Shown here in pieces: positions 37,698 through 47,880 of a stretch of 64,000 nucleotides of DNA. Origin of the DNA: Symbiodinium natans (lineage: Eukaryota; Sar; Dinophyceae; Suessiales; Symbiodiniaceae); assembly GCA_905221605.1 (NCBI GenBank), contig CAJNDS010002723.1, positions 762,001 to 826,000 on the forward strand. The letters are read 5' to 3'. The notes under the pieces were generated by a model. The model did not search any database. It had not been told where the DNA came from and saw nothing but the letters and a program-made list of their open reading frames with translations. Positions within the stretch are counted from its first letter, which is position 1. Every line of letters begins with the position of its first letter. Both the position numbers and the translations under genes were made by a program.

Positions 37698-38792
37698 GTA
37701 CTTGGGCTGGGACGATAAGGCAATTAGGACGGCGGCCTACTGCTTGTTCATCAACTGCGTGCTCATAGTTGTGGGGCCTGCCCTCAGCCTGTATGGGTCA
37801 TTGTCGTTTGGAGTTTTGGGGCAGTATGGATTTCGATTTGGAATCACGTCGGGACACGGCAAGGATCCTGATCTTCTCATACTGTTTGTGACGTTGGATA
37901 TCAGCCTTCAAGTCTGGAACGCGCTGTTGCTCAGCGGAATGATCGGGCCTCAACAGTGGCAGCATCCCATGGACACTTTTGCCAAACTTTCAGACCTGTT
38001 TGGGTTCGGGTTGGCTTCGAAGCGCATTGCGTTTCCTGGCCGAGTCAACCCAGAGGCCGAAAAGTGTATCGTATCATTCCCTGGCAAGTATAGTGGCTGT
38101 GGGACGAAGCAGTCTCAATGGCTACTCAACAAGACGTCTGCTCATTGGCCTGTGTATTTCTCACAAATCGTGCCTCTGGATTAGGTCAACATTCCGAAAG
38201 ACCAGACGCACCAGGACAGTGCTGGTGCCACACCATTTATGGGCGCTTGCCTGCGTCAACCTACCTCAGCATTGTTGACGTGAGCCCCGATCGCCGGCAT
38301 GGTGAGATTTTCAACGAAGAGACGCTGGAGTTCAGAAAAGCAGACGCCGAAGCCATGGGGCAGCTTTTGCTGATCAAACGAGACCAATCGGAGCTAGACT
38401 GGCAGCAAGAGCTTTCTGAAGCTTTGCAAAAGGCGGAGGCGCGATGCTTGGAGCATCGCGCTCGGGCCCCATGGGGCTGCCAATGGTTCGAAAAGTGGAG
38501 AAGGAACCTTGAGAGGGCAGTTCAATTGAAACAAGAGCTTCATGTGTTCTACTTTGAGGGCAGAACAGGCCAAGGAAAGATTTCTTGGCATGAGCTATGC
38601 CGCGACGAAGTGCGGGAGAGAGTTTGTTCTCAAAGTGGTCTCGGTGCTTCACAGACAGCAGAAGTGGCCTACCTGGATATGATGGGCTTGGACTATGTGG
38701 AGCTTGATATCAATCACTTCAGGGCATCCATCAGTGAAAAGCGCGCGAACATTATTCCGAGGCTGTGCCCCCATACCTTCCGCACCATGTGA
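37698..38792 (+). pseudogene. multi-pass membrane protein, exon 2 with a frameshift near 38095
   Basis: Reads YLGWDDKAIRTAAYCLFINC, two more membrane segments (CVLIVVGPALSLYGSL and DLLILFVTLDISLQVWNALL), then a soluble part starting CIVSFPGKYS. Protein-like reading then moves -1 near 38090-38102 and continues as LWDEAVSMATQQDVCSLACV, FLTNRASGLGQHSERPDAPG, QCWCHTIYGRLPASTYLSIV and so on to HTFRTM and TGA at 38790-38792. One missing base (or sequencing error) explains this. An alternative is a GC-AG intron 38084-38214, which keeps frame but would remove good coding sequence, so I favour the frameshift. The soluble C-terminal domain is unknown and may be cytoplasmic. Confidence 0.6.
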
Positions 38793-39222
38793 CTTGTATC
38801 TTTCTCTGCCCCTCCTTTCATCTGCACCATGTTCCCCATCGCAGGTATGGCCAGCTGCGTAGGGGTTTAGGGTTGAGATCGTGTTCCAGGCGAGTCAGAG
38901 AGGTCAGAGCCAGAGCGTTTAGATGGTGGCTTCAGGGTTTGGGGTGTATGTCTCGAGATTAACAGAAAGGCCTGCGACGCGAGAGCTCCCTTCAGATGGG
39001 AATCCCAACTCCAAGCCGACGTCCTGGGGGGGTTGCTTAGCCTTGGGCTGCAACTCAACGTTCCAGTCCACTCTACACTACTTGGCCCGTTACAAAGGGA
39101 ACCCCCTGCAAGAGGGACTCACCCATCATCAGGGGTTTGGAGTTGTGGGGGGAAGTACCTTATTTTTAGGGGTACCCGGCATTGTTCGCAAGGAGGCCTG
39201 GATGCAAAAGGGCTCAAGAGGG
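38793..39222. other. 3' flank of the membrane-protein gene
   Basis: Unique; no supported gene. Confidence 0.4.
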
Positions 39223-39340
39223 CCTACTTGAAGGTTCATGGGTGGTGACAATTGGGGGTGCAAGTAGGGGTAGCCGTAGTTGTATATAAGCGATTATAGC
39301 CTACTTTAGGGTACTTATAACCCCACTTATAACTTGGGGT
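39223..39340. mobile_element. MITE-like family B copy, right tip lost
   Basis: CCTACTTGAAGGTTCATGGG ... AGGGTACTTATAACCCCACT then TATAACTTGGGG. Confidence 0.65.
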
Positions 39341-40296
39341 GAGCGACTTCGTCAGTCCCATCCCAAAATTTTTCGCCGGGTGCCGGGTGTAGGGTTCCCG
39401 CGCAAGGCGCCGGAGCAGTCAGGAAAGCCACCTGCAGGCACGTGCCTCGTTTGGAGCCTTGAAGCAGAGTGGAGTTCCCTGAAGAAGTTGGGGCGCTGGG
39501 GTATCGAGTCTCTCTCGTGGCTTTGTTTGTGGAGTTGTGGATTTTGGGGATGAGGTACCGGAAGGAGGGAGCATGGCTCTGGGTACTCCAGAACCCTAGA
39601 CACACCCTAATCCCGAAGCTCCTTCGGGCGGTGCCAGGTTCTGAAAAAGGCGCGACATCACAATGCGCCTTGACACCAGGAGGCCTGCTCCGGTCCGGAG
39701 AGCTCAATGCCCAATGAGTTCGGAGAAGAGATGTTTGTTCATGATATCAGAGCCCCTAGAAAGTGTTGGAGTAAAACATAAGAGCCCCTTTGAAGTGTTA
39801 GAGTAAGCGGCTTAATTCAGGGGTATTGGGCTCGCTTGGGGGCCACTTCTTGTGTCAAAAAGGGGTGACGGATTGGTTTCACCCCATCCGACGCCGCGGT
39901 GGGCCCATTTTTCAGGGTGAAGCTTGTCTTGCCCTAGGGTTGATCTAAATTGGCCTTTTGGGGGTCCCAATGCTGCTATGTTCCCTTCAGCGTGGCGTTG
40001 GAGAACGGAAGGCCCTAAATCGAGACCCCAGGTCGCCAACCCCCCCCCGAAACCAGACTATTTGCCTGCCGAAAAAAAGGAAATGTTCTTCCTTAAGAAG
40101 GGTAATATAGGGATTATCGGTTTTTTCATTTTTTTATTCTTTTCGGGTTCAGAAGCAACCGGTAGAACCTAAATGAGACAGCGCAAGGAGCGAAGACATC
40201 CCCGCTGATGCCCCGGGCTTAGAACGGTCCAAGTAAAGTGGAGAGGGGTTTAGGTTTAGGGTTTAGGGATTAGGGTTTAGGGTTTAGGGCGAGTAG
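39341..40296. other. unique region
   Basis: Antiparallel ORFs (39327-39717) unsupported. Near 40080-40140 AT-rich sequence resembling that at 44570-44670. TTTAGGG fragments 40250-40290. Confidence 0.4.
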
Positions 40297-40764
40297 GTGC
40301 TGGTGCTTTTCTATGACAGTGACCACAATGTAAATGTCAATGCTTTTGCAATGGGTTTACATGACCGTTCTCTTCTCCACTTATTCCCTCCCGGACTTTG
40401 CGAGTTCCTTTTGAGGGCACTATGCGGGAGCGACAGAAGTCTGCAAGCCATAAAGCGCCCAAGGCCTCGCTACACGTGGCTTCCCGCAGAAGGCCGCGCA
40501 ATGTTGCAGCATATGCTTCGGGGACTTGGAAGATTGAGCCCCATGTGTAGGGGAATGAGGGTTTTCTTTCCGCAGGAGATGTTGAGAGTAGTTGCTTTGA
40601 GAAAGGCCAGAAAATGGCCGCGCGCCCTCTACCAATCTTACGTATTGTGGGAGACACCTTTTGGGTTGGCGGGGCCAGGCCACCGACATGTTCAGGGGGA
40701 GGCCGAAAGCAAAGTGCACTTGTCCGGCCTGCCCAGGAACATCATGTGGCTCTTGGGGCTTTAA
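40297..40764 (+). CDS. candidate 3' terminal exon, 155 codons, unknown protein
   Basis: The frame begins GTG directly after GCGAGTAG, itself directly after a TTTAGGG block; no ATG is near the start, so I read it as a last exon with the acceptor at 40296. It encodes VLVLFYDSDHNVNVNAFAMG ... RPRYTWLPAEGRAMLQHMLR ... MRVFFPQEMLRVVALRKA ... and ends GLPRNIMWLLGL TAA. Composition is protein-like throughout, with no membrane segment. Function unknown. A CCCTAAA array (40796-40890) lies just downstream. Confidence 0.5.
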   Translation: MLVLFYDSDHNVNVNAFAMGLHDRSLLHLFPPGLCEFLLRALCGSDRSLQAIKRPRPRYTWLPAEGRAMLQHMLRGLGRLSPMCRGMRVFFPQEMLRVVALRKARKWPRALYQSYVLWETPFGLAGPGHRHVQGEAESKVHLSGLPRNIMWLLGL

Positions 40765-40795
40765 GTGCCCCCCAAAATCCCCAAAACCCTAAACC

Positions 40796-40890
40796 CCCCA
40801 AACTCTAAACCCTAAACCCTAAACCCTAAACCCTAAACCCTCATCCCTAAAAAAAAACCTAAACCCTAAACCCTAAACCCTAAACCCCTA
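40796..40890 (-). repeat. CCCTAAA arrays
   Basis: Two blocks separated by an A-run. Confidence 0.9.
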
Positions 40891-41504
40891 AAAAAACCTT
40901 TCAACCCGAAGCCCTCACACCCGAACCAGTGTAGGTTTCTGGGGCCCCAGGCGACGGCTGCGTGCTGGAGATCCTCGGCCCCTGCAGCGCAAGCTCAGGG
41001 TCCGATGTCGAGAGCTGAGGCTGTAGGGTTTAGGGTTTAAGGGTTAAGGGTTAAGGGTTTAGGGTTTAGGGTTTAGGGTTTAGGGTTTGGAGAGCTGAGG
41101 CTGCTGCTTTATGGACTCAGGGGTTTGGGGTATCGGGGGTTTAGGGGGTTTGAGTCCTTAAGGGTTTAGGGTTTAGGAGCGTAGGGCTTGGGAAGTCCTC
41201 GATGCAAAAACAAGTTGGCAAGACTCATGAACTTTGGGGGCCCAGCATCATGGATGGATGGGTAAGTGGTTTGCGCTTCGGAAGTTGGGCAGGGCCTGGA
41301 GAGTCAGCTTGGGAGCCTAGGCGTCCGTGCTGCAGCATCGTGCTGCAGCGTCGTGCTCCCATTTCTTGTCAGACTCAAACTTTTCACCCAACACTCTCAC
41401 ACGTTTTAAACTGCCCCCCTCCCCCAAGCTGCCAAACCCTACAGCCACAACTCCAAGCCCCTCAGCCCACACGAGTTTGCAGGGCGGCAGGGCGAACACA
41501 ACAG
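40891..41504. other. TTTAGGG blocks and unique spacer
   Basis: TTTAGGG/TTAAGGG 41024-41090. 41202 on is open in one frame but only becomes protein-like at 41505; strong pyrimidine run with AG at about 41366-41370. Confidence 0.45.
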
Positions 41505-41610
41505 GTGAACCTCAAGGCCTTCGCTCGCGCACACAAGCTGGTTTATGAGAAGGCAGAAAGGCTCTTAGACCAGATAAAATCCGAAGCCTCGAATTCTAAA
41601 CCTAATCCAT
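41505..41610 (+). CDS. two-exon helical protein, upstream exon (3' limit approximate)
   Basis: Acceptor GAACACAACAG, then phase 0 VNLKAFARAHKLVYEKAERL then LDQIKSEASNSKP. Strongly helical, coiled-coil-like. A donor is probably one of the GT sites near 41605-41625. Earlier exons probably lie upstream (41200-41500). Confidence 0.5.
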
Positions 41611-41746
41611 TGTGTTCGTGGGCCGAAGCCCAGGCGCTTACACCCACCAACCCAACATCCCAGACGTCTCCTGGACTTTGCATGTATCATACTCTATGCT
41701 GTATACACGTAGAAGTTCTTTCGGATTTTCGCATGGTCCATCTGAG

Positions 41747-41923
41747 GCCTCTGCCGCTGAAGTCCCCGATGTGGATGCTTGGCTGCAAGCACTCGACCTG
41801 CTGCGCATGATGCGCTTTGCACCCGTCAGCTGCCTTCAGCCACCCCTGGGCCCCCTTAATTCGCCCCCTAAGCCCTACGGCGCAAGACTCCGGAAGCCAG
41901 ACTCTCACCCTGCCATGCTGTAA
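41747..41923 (+). CDS. two-exon helical protein, 3' terminal exon
   Basis: Acceptor GGTCCATCTGAG, then ASAAEVPDVDAWLQALDLLR then MMRFAPVSCLQPPLGPLNS, a Pro-rich tail and TAA at 41921. DVDAWLQALDLLRMM is a convincing helix. Family unknown. Confidence 0.5.
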   Translation, partial: ASAAEVPDVDAWLQALDLLRMMRFAPVSCLQPPLGPLNSPPKPYGARLRKPDSHPAML

Positions 41924-42127
41924 TTAGGCCCTTCGAAGAACAACCGTGGCCGCAAGGACATCTCAGATGGTGCTGTGCGCTGCCGCCGGGCGCACAGGCT
42001 GTGTGTGCAGCGCGTCGAGCTCGCAGAATCCTCAGTCATCATCAAACCCTAAACCCCAAACCCTAAACCTTAAACCCTAAACCCAAAACGACTAAATCCC
42101 CCCCCTCCCGCCTCCCCCCTCCCCCAG

Positions 42128-42186
42128 CCATCGTTCTCCAGCTAAGGCTGGGAGAAGTCCGGTTGGCAGCCGGGGGCCCTGCTTGA
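42128..42186 (+). CDS. candidate 3' terminal exon after a strong pyrimidine tract
   Basis: CCTCCCCCCTCCCCCAG acceptor, two bases, then IVLQLRLGEVRLAAGGPA and TGA. A CCCTAAA block lies upstream (42044-42085) and TTTAGGG downstream (42250-42300). Confidence 0.4.
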
Positions 42187-43222
42187 TCTCCAGTTTCGTG
42201 AGCAGATCTTTCCAGCATGGGATTCACTGACACCAGGCTCGTTGTTTGTTTAGGGTTTAGGGTTTAGGGTTTTAGGGTTTTAGGGTTTAGGGTTTAGGGT
42301 GTGGCGCTGCCTGAAACCCTGCGCCCATCAAAACGGAATTGCAGTTGGACCTTCGAGTACCCCTTCTCTTCGGTCTTTCATGAAAGGTATGTGGGGTTCT
42401 CTACATCATGGGCCCTTTTGCGGGTACCCTAAACATAGGCCTCAGGTATCACACTCGGAACCAAAAACAGGAATCCTACTTTTAAACCAACCCCCAACCC
42501 CCCACGCGCGAGGCTGACCCTGCCCGTGGGGTTTCGCGTGGACCAAGCTCGGTGCAGCGTGGTGCGGAGGCCACAGGTGTTTGGCCAGGGCGGAGGGCGC
42601 GACGCCTTTTGGAGTGATTCTCCAAGGGCGGCTCGTGAGTCACAACGTGCCATCGCTTTCAAACTTATCTTGACCGATATCTACGGTTTTTCTTACCGGA
42701 TTTGGTTCCAACCTGGGTTTTAACTTCGTGCCAGGAAAAGAGACGCGCCTTTGGAGGATAGCTACCCTCCCCAAGGCTTTTATGCGTAGCTTCGGGGGAT
42801 GGGGTGTAGCTTGAGCTGATGTAGAGGCCTACGTAAGCTGCAGCCCTCAGCTGTAAGGAGTCGGTTTGGGGTGGTGGGATGAAAGCCATGCCTTGTATGA
42901 CAGCTGTAGGGCCTCCGTGGTATGCCCGTAGCACGGCGCCGCGCTGAAGGTTGCTTTGCTCGACAAAAAGTCTGCCCACGAAACCCCAACGCCCACGAAA
43001 CCCCAACACCCACTCGCCCCGAAGCCCTTTGCGACGCTTCTGTAGGCGTCGCACAGGTCGCCTGGAGTGGTCCCCTCGGCCAGCGCTGCTCAGGGATTGA
43101 CTCGGGGACGGGGGCTTCAGGGCCATTCCGATAGTCACGCCGGATCCCTACCCCGCGCACCCCAAAAGAAGTGAGGGAAGCTGGACTAAACCCTAAACCC
43201 TAAACCCTAAAACCCCTAAAAG
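42187..43222. other. TTTAGGG block and unique region
   Basis: Antiparallel ORFs 42429-43160 rejected. Short direct repeat CCCACGAAACCCCAAC at 42974-43005. Confidence 0.4.
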
Positions 43223-43301
43223 AGAGGCAGAAGTGGCCTTGCAAGCCTTAGGCTGGACAGGACATCCCGAGAGGGGTGAATTTTACAAAAAGTCTCTTAA
43301 A
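43223..43301 (+). CDS. candidate internal exon
   Basis: After CCCTAAA and CTAAAAG: EAEVALQALGWTGHPERGEF then YKKSLK, donor GTTCTA. Protein-like; downstream the sequence becomes AT-rich. Confidence 0.35.
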
Positions 43302-43913
43302 GTTCTATGGGCAACCCTATTTAAGTCACAGAAACCTATTTTTTACACAGGCCCGACTGTAGCTTATATGTGTATATATATATATACAGATGGTATCATC
43401 GAAGATACTACAATGTCTAAAGAGTAGTTTGATCTTGGCCACTTCACATTCTTTGGGTTGAGACCAGTCGAGTGTTCATGTCGCTGCAGCCGCGATTGCG
43501 AAACCAAGCAATCAGCATCACCACCACTCGAAAGCTGCAATCGAAACAGTTCTTAGTTGTACTCATGCTGTTACCCTTCGCACTTCACTAAACCCTAAAC
43601 CCTAATGTCGTGTCCCATCATCCTTCAAGCTACTTGGAGTTGGTCGGTTGAGGGGTTTAGGGCTTTAGGGCAGGGGTTAGGGTTGAGGTTTAAAAAACAA
43701 GAGGGATCCTCACCCCTGCGGCTGGCCTTCCGAGGCTCCATCTGGCGTTCGCGGCAGCGGCGCCTGCGCCCGAGCACCTCCGCCCAACGCTCGCCGGCCG
43801 AGGCTTTGAGGGCGGTTTGGGGGTTCAGGGGTTGAAGGTTTGGGGTTGTCTGCTCAGGATGCCTGGTACTGGTAGTCGTAGCACTACGATGACTACGACT
43901 GCTGCTGCTGCTG

Positions 43914-43956
<43 letters not shown>

Positions 43957-44341
43957 GACGACGACGACTACTTCCACCACCGCTATGGCTTCCTGGTGAT
44001 CCTTGTGTATTGCCCAAAACAATGCAGGCCCCACTGCCTAAGCTGCAGCACAGCCTCCGTTCTGAACCCTTGAGATCTTACGTACAGTCCTTAGACTCTG
44101 GGTCATTAGAGGACTATAAGGGTCCAAAGCTGTCAAAACGTGGTGAAGGGTGTATAGGGCTTCAGGCTTCAGGGTTAAGTGTTTAGGGAATGACAGGGTT
44201 TAGGGTTAAAAGGGGTCGAGGGTTTATCACCAATCAGCCAGAAGCAGCGTGTGTCAGAAGCTCCACATGACTCGAAGCCCTTGAACCCGAAACTGTAAGC
44301 CCTAAACCCTAAACCCTAAACCCTAAACCCCGAACCCTGAA
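43302..44341. other. AT-rich spacer, ACT microsatellite and TTTAGGG fragments
   Basis: CTA/ACG microsatellite 43900-43975. ORFs crossing it are artefacts. CCCTAAA block 44300-44345. Confidence 0.6.
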
Positions 44342-44785
44342 CCCTAGACCCTCATTCCTAAACCCTGCTTGCCCGCTTGGGGCTTGTTTTCTGAGTTCAC
44401 AGGGTGTGAATTGAGCACGATCCTACCACGCCAAGCAGAACCCCGGATGCCTAAATTCAGGAGCCGTGGCAACAAACTAAAGAAAGTGCAGGATAACATC
44501 GCCTCACCCCCGTGTGAATTCCCATGTAGTTCCAACGCAATCCGAAGGATACCCATATTCTGATCTACAATTTTCTTAAGAGTCCCCAAACAATTAAAAA
44601 ATGAGAATCCCTATATTGCCTTTACAAAGGAGGATTGTTTTTGTCATTTTTTTGGGGTTCTTAGGCAATGAGTAGCGATTAAATGGATTCCTGCATTGCT
44701 CCAGGCTTTGGCTGGCACGATGGGCGGGCTCCTCAGTTTTAAAGGATGGAGGAGCCGGATTTCTGAGGCCAGATCGCCCCTTTAA
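44342..44785. other. unique spacer
   Basis: An ATG frame at 44448 (MPKFRSRGNKLKKVQDN) is short and unsupported. 44570-44670 may be another dispersed AT-rich element (GGTTCTTAGGCAATGAGTAG). Confidence 0.4.
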
Positions 44786-44897
44786 TTGGGATGTTCTCCC
44801 CTTATACTCACAGTCCTTAATCGGGATCCTTTAGTACTGTGCCCCCTATCAGAATCCCTCTAAAGGACTGTTAGTATAAGGGGGGGGGACATCCCAA
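44786..44897. mobile_element. MITE-like family A, complete copy
   Basis: TTGGGATGTTCTCCCCTTAT ... AGTATAAGGGGGGGGGACAT then CCCAA. Interior ACTCACAGTCCTTAATCGGG and CCCCCTATCAGAATCCCT as in the copy at 7527. Confidence 0.82.
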
Positions 44898-44960
44898 CTT
44901 CTCTACACTTCTACTCCAAGGTACCTAAAATGCCCGTTCCATTGACACGGTATATTGGGG

Positions 44961-45180
44961 TTACTTGGAGGTTCTTACAAGTAGGGTTATCAGTAGGGGA
45001 GCTGTGGTTATCACCTTATTTAGGGTACTTATAGCCAGACTTATACTTACACGAGGTTAGGGGTCTGGGGTTCTAAGGCCCTAAAAGGTAAACCCTAAAC
45101 CCTAAACCCTAAACCCTAAACCCTAAACCCTAAACCCTAAACCCTAAACCCTAAACCCTAAACCCTAAACCTTCAAGTAA
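44961..45180. mobile_element. MITE-like family B copy split by a CCCTAAA array
   Basis: Left end TTACTTGGAGGTTCTTACAAG, interior ATTTAGGGTACTTATAGCC, then array 45089-45170, then only CCTTCAAGTA of the right end. The junction shares AACC between repeat (AAACCC) and element (GAACCTTCAAG). Confidence 0.75.
45089..45170 (-). repeat. CCCTAAA array inside a MITE
   Basis: About eleven perfect units. Confidence 0.96.
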
Positions 45181-45226
45181 GGGGGTCTTCTCCGCATGAT
45201 GCGCACGGGCGGTTGTTCTCACCTAG

Positions 45227-45269
45227 GGGCCGAGAGTTGAGGCCAGAGGAGTACTTGAGCCTGCGCAGG
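45227..45269 (+). CDS. candidate internal exon (GRELRPEEYLSLRR)
   Basis: Acceptor TTGTTCTCACCTAG, one base, then GRELRPEEYLSLRR, ending in phase 0 before GCAGGC. A GC-AG intron to 45484 joins it in frame to the next exon. Confidence 0.5.
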
Positions 45270-45484
45270 GCAGGCTGCCCCTCAACCCTAAACCCCTAAA
45301 CCCCAAAACCCCTAAACCCCTAAACCCCTAAGCCCCTAAACCCCTAAACCCCCTAACCCCCTAACCCCCTAACCCCCTAAACCCCTAAACCCCTAAACCC
45401 CTAAACCCCTAAACCCCTAAACCCCTAAACCCCTAAACCCCAAACCCTAAACCTTGAGTGAAGTGCTCAGGTTTCTCGCTGCAG
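45270..45484 (-). repeat. CCCCTAAA octamer array forming most of a probable GC-AG intron
   Basis: About twenty units of CCCCTAAA with CCCCCTAA variants (45286-45452), between the two candidate exons; the tail TTTCTCGCTGCAG is a good acceptor. Confidence 0.75.
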
Positions 45485-45568
45485 CTGAAGCAGACGCAGC
45501 CGGAGCCCGAGCCAGAAACCTTTGAAACCCCGAAGTTGACTGTTGCAGAGAAGCCTTGTCCGGCTTAG
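45485..45568 (+). CDS. candidate 3' terminal exon (acidic/Pro-rich C-terminus)
   Basis: Phase 0 after GCTGCAG: LKQTQPEPEPETFETPKLTV then AEKPCPA and TAG. Joins exon 45227-45269 in frame. TTTAGGG follows immediately. Product unknown. Confidence 0.55.
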   Translation: MKQTQPEPEPETFETPKLTVAEKPCPA

Positions 45569-46698
45569 GGTTCAGGGTTCAGGGTTTAGGGTTTAGGGTT
45601 TGGGGTTTAATTAGGGTTTAGGGCCTCCCTGATGTTGTCGGGGTAGTCTTGCCCGGTATTGCAGGTTTCGCTGGGGTTATCTTCCAAACATCCCTGTGCT
45701 GATGACCTTTCGTGCTCTGCGTCGAGATCGGCTTGTATTTCCACAATGATGATTTGCGATTCCCTGAATTGCCGAAGGCCGTAATCGGCAGCCTATGCTG
45801 TCCAAGCCAAGAGGTGTTAGCTACTTAGCTACTTCCCTCGAGAGCACGCAATCATGTGGGGTGAATGGGTGGGGGCACGCTGTGGGGCGAAGAGGGACGT
45901 GGAGCTCACATTGGTTGGCTAGCTAGGAGGATGCAGCTGGCTAGCTTGCAGGGTAATTTGGTTGGTTTACTTGATCTGCCTTGCGGGCTCCAACAAAGCC
46001 CTAAACCCCCCACCCCGTACGCTCAACACCCTCATCGTCCAATCGTAAAGCCTAACCCCTTAAGCCATAGACCCTCAACCTTTAGAGCCCATGTACTGTT
46101 GGGGTTCTAGGGTGCGGTTGAAGAGTGCGGCTAATTGTCTGACTCTGTGTTTTAACTATTTCGTCCGCTTAAGTCGTCCCTGCAATGTGCTCGAGTGCTT
46201 GCTCGAGTGCTTGGAGGGGCCTGGACTAGTAGTATTCCCTTATGGTCCCTATATGACTACACCCGAATAACCCACGACAAAACCCTTTTCTAATTGTCAA
46301 GGCCCCCACATTCGTCAGCAAAATATAGGTCCCCGAACCCAAATCCTTTTGCCTTGCTGGATCTGAATAGGGAATGAGGAAATGAGGTACCCTCTATCCC
46401 CCTATATATTTATGCCTTTAAGGGGTTGTGTGGGGTAACTGATTCCCGCATTTCCTACAAGAAAATAGGGTTGAGGGTGTCCAAAAAAGAGGTTTCGGGT
46501 TCCTGCAGAGCTCTCTGTGCGCATGCCTCAGTCATGATGATTGAGAGGTCGGATCTGGCTAGCCCCCAAGCCCAGTTGCAAGAAGGGGTTCGGGTTTAGG
46601 GTTTAGGGTTGGGGTTTAGGGTTTAGGGTTTGGGGTTTAGGGTTTAGGGTTTGGGGTTTAGGGTTTAGGGTTTGGGGTTTAGGGTTTAGGAAGCCCAG
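45569..46698. other. TTTAGGG blocks, long unique region, then 21-bp higher-order array
   Basis: 45600-46560 is mostly unique with no supported gene. 46590-46690 is a higher-order repeat: two TTTAGGG plus one TTTGGGG, about five times. Confidence 0.6.
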
Positions 46699-46773
46699 GT
46701 GCGGGCCCGGCTGCTGGAACTCTGGGAGGGCGGTCAGCTACAGCAGGGGGAGGCGGCCCATGGGCCAGGGAGG
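46699..46773 (+). CDS. candidate internal exon, phase 0/0
   Basis: Acceptor GGAAGCCCAG, 25 codons (VRARLLELWEGGQLQQGEAA then HGPGR), donor AGG|GTTTTT. Flanked by telomere-type arrays on both sides. Confidence 0.5.
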
Positions 46774-47198
46774 GTTTTTGGGGGTTTAGGGTTTAGGGTT
46801 TAGGGTTTAGGGTTTTCTGGCAACACCCAGGGGAGTCCGGATGCAAAAAACAAAGTGCTGGGGCAGTCCCTCCTCAAAAAACAACAAGGGGGTTGTCAGG
46901 GGTCCGCGCCATTGATGTGAGAGTCCCGGATGCAAAAGGGTTTTTCCGGCGATCATCCAAGCCATCACCTCTTTGGGCTAAGGGCCCAAGGCTTAGGGTT
47001 TATATAGGGTGTAGGGTTTCGGGCTTAGGGTTCGATTCCCAGCCGCAACTTTAGAACCCACGAGCCGCATCTCAGCCTAAATCCCTAAGTGCTGCCTGCC
47101 CTAAACCCTGAACCCTGAACCCTAAACCCTAAACGTTAAACCCTAAACCCTAAACCCTAAACCCTAAGCTTCTTTGTGAGGGTCTCTGAATTTGTCAG
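46774..47198. repeat. TTTAGGG/CCCTAAA blocks with GGATGCAAAA-tailed repeats
   Basis: GTCCGGATGCAAAA-type motif at 46835 and 46925; CCCTAAA block 47100-47168. Confidence 0.65.
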
Positions 47199-47262
47199 GT
47201 GGAGGGCGGCGTCCGGGAGAAGGTCAGGTCAGACAGCTACCTCTTCATGGAGGCCCTGCCAA
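47199..47262 (+). CDS. candidate exon cluster 47.2-47.9 kb, exon a
   Basis: Acceptor CTGAATTTGTCAG, then VEGGVREKVRSDSYLFMEAL then P up to the CCCTAAA array. Clearly protein-like. No GT at the end: either the donor is an earlier GT (GGTCAGG, 47228) or it is non-canonical. Confidence 0.5.
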
Positions 47263-47425
47263 ACCCTAAACCCTAAACCCTAACCCCTAACCCCTAACCC
47301 CTCACCCCTCACCCCTAACCCCTAACCCCTAACCCCTAACCCCTAACCCCTAACCCCTAACCCCTAACCCCTAACCCCTAACCCCTAACCCCTAAACCCT
47401 AAACCCTAAACCCTAACCCTAAACC
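47263..47425 (-). repeat. CCCCTAA heptamer variant array
   Basis: CCCTAAA, then about sixteen CCCCTAA with two CCCCTCA, then CCCTAAA again. Confidence 0.95.
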
Positions 47426-47442
47426 CCCCGGAATTCCTTCAG

Positions 47443-47484
47443 GATCTTTGGTTGAAAGGCTTGCGCCCCAAAGGAGGCGCGCCA
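47443..47484 (+). CDS. candidate exon cluster, exon b
   Basis: Acceptor GGAATTCCTTCAG, then DLWLKGLRPKGGAP. The frame is also open before the AG (EFLQ). The 3' splice limit is unclear. Confidence 0.4.
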
Positions 47485-47625
47485 CAAACCCACCCATCAA
47501 CCCTCAACCCTCCTACTAACCCTAAAGCCTAAAGCCTAAACCCTAAACCCTAAACCCTAAACCCTGAACCCTGAACCCTGAACCCTATAACCCTATAAAC
47601 CCTAAACCTTACCCTAAACCACCAG
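47485..47625 (-). repeat. CCCTAAA/CCCTGAA/CCCTCAA block
   Basis: Likely intron between exons b and c. Confidence 0.8.
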
Positions 47626-47720
47626 GAGGGCGACCCCATCATCGCAGCTTTCACCCGGCGACTGGATCGCCTCGCGGGGCCTCCCAAACCCAGGGCACCT
47701 TGTGCCCGGAAGCTTAAGAG
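47626..47720 (+). CDS. candidate exon cluster, exon c
   Basis: Acceptor CTAAACCACCAG, then EGDPIIAAFTRRLDRLAGPP then KPRAPCARKLK, donor AAGAG|GTTCTT. Basic, clearly protein-like. Confidence 0.55.
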
Positions 47721-47793
47721 GTTCTTGCTTAGGGTTTAGGGTCTAGGGGCTTAGGGGTTAGGGGTTTAGGGTTTAGGGTTTAGGGTTGTCCAG
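47721..47793 (+). repeat. TTTAGGG block
   Basis: Likely intron between exons c and d. Confidence 0.8.
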
Positions 47794-47880
47794 GTGAGTG
47801 ACCCACTGTACGGTCGGAGCACTGCTTTCAAGACAGGTCCTCGAGGTCCTCCATCCCCCAAGTCCCCGTCATGGTTTCCC
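47794..47880 (+). CDS. candidate exon cluster, exon d (3' limit approximate)
   Basis: Acceptor GGTTGTCCAG, then VSDPLYGRSTAFKTGPRGPP then SPKSPSWFP. It may instead end at AAGACAG|GTCCTC (47835). Confidence 0.45.

Noticed and set aside
38084-38214. GC-AG intron in the membrane-protein gene as preferred model
   Set aside because: It keeps phase, but the removed segment itself reads as good protein in one frame, so a one-base frameshift is more likely.
42429-43160. Opposed ORFs of 70-157 codons
   Set aside because: GC-rich chance frames on both strands; no motif.
43625-44034. Poly-Thr, poly-Ser and poly-Val ORFs
   Set aside because: CTA/ACG microsatellite.
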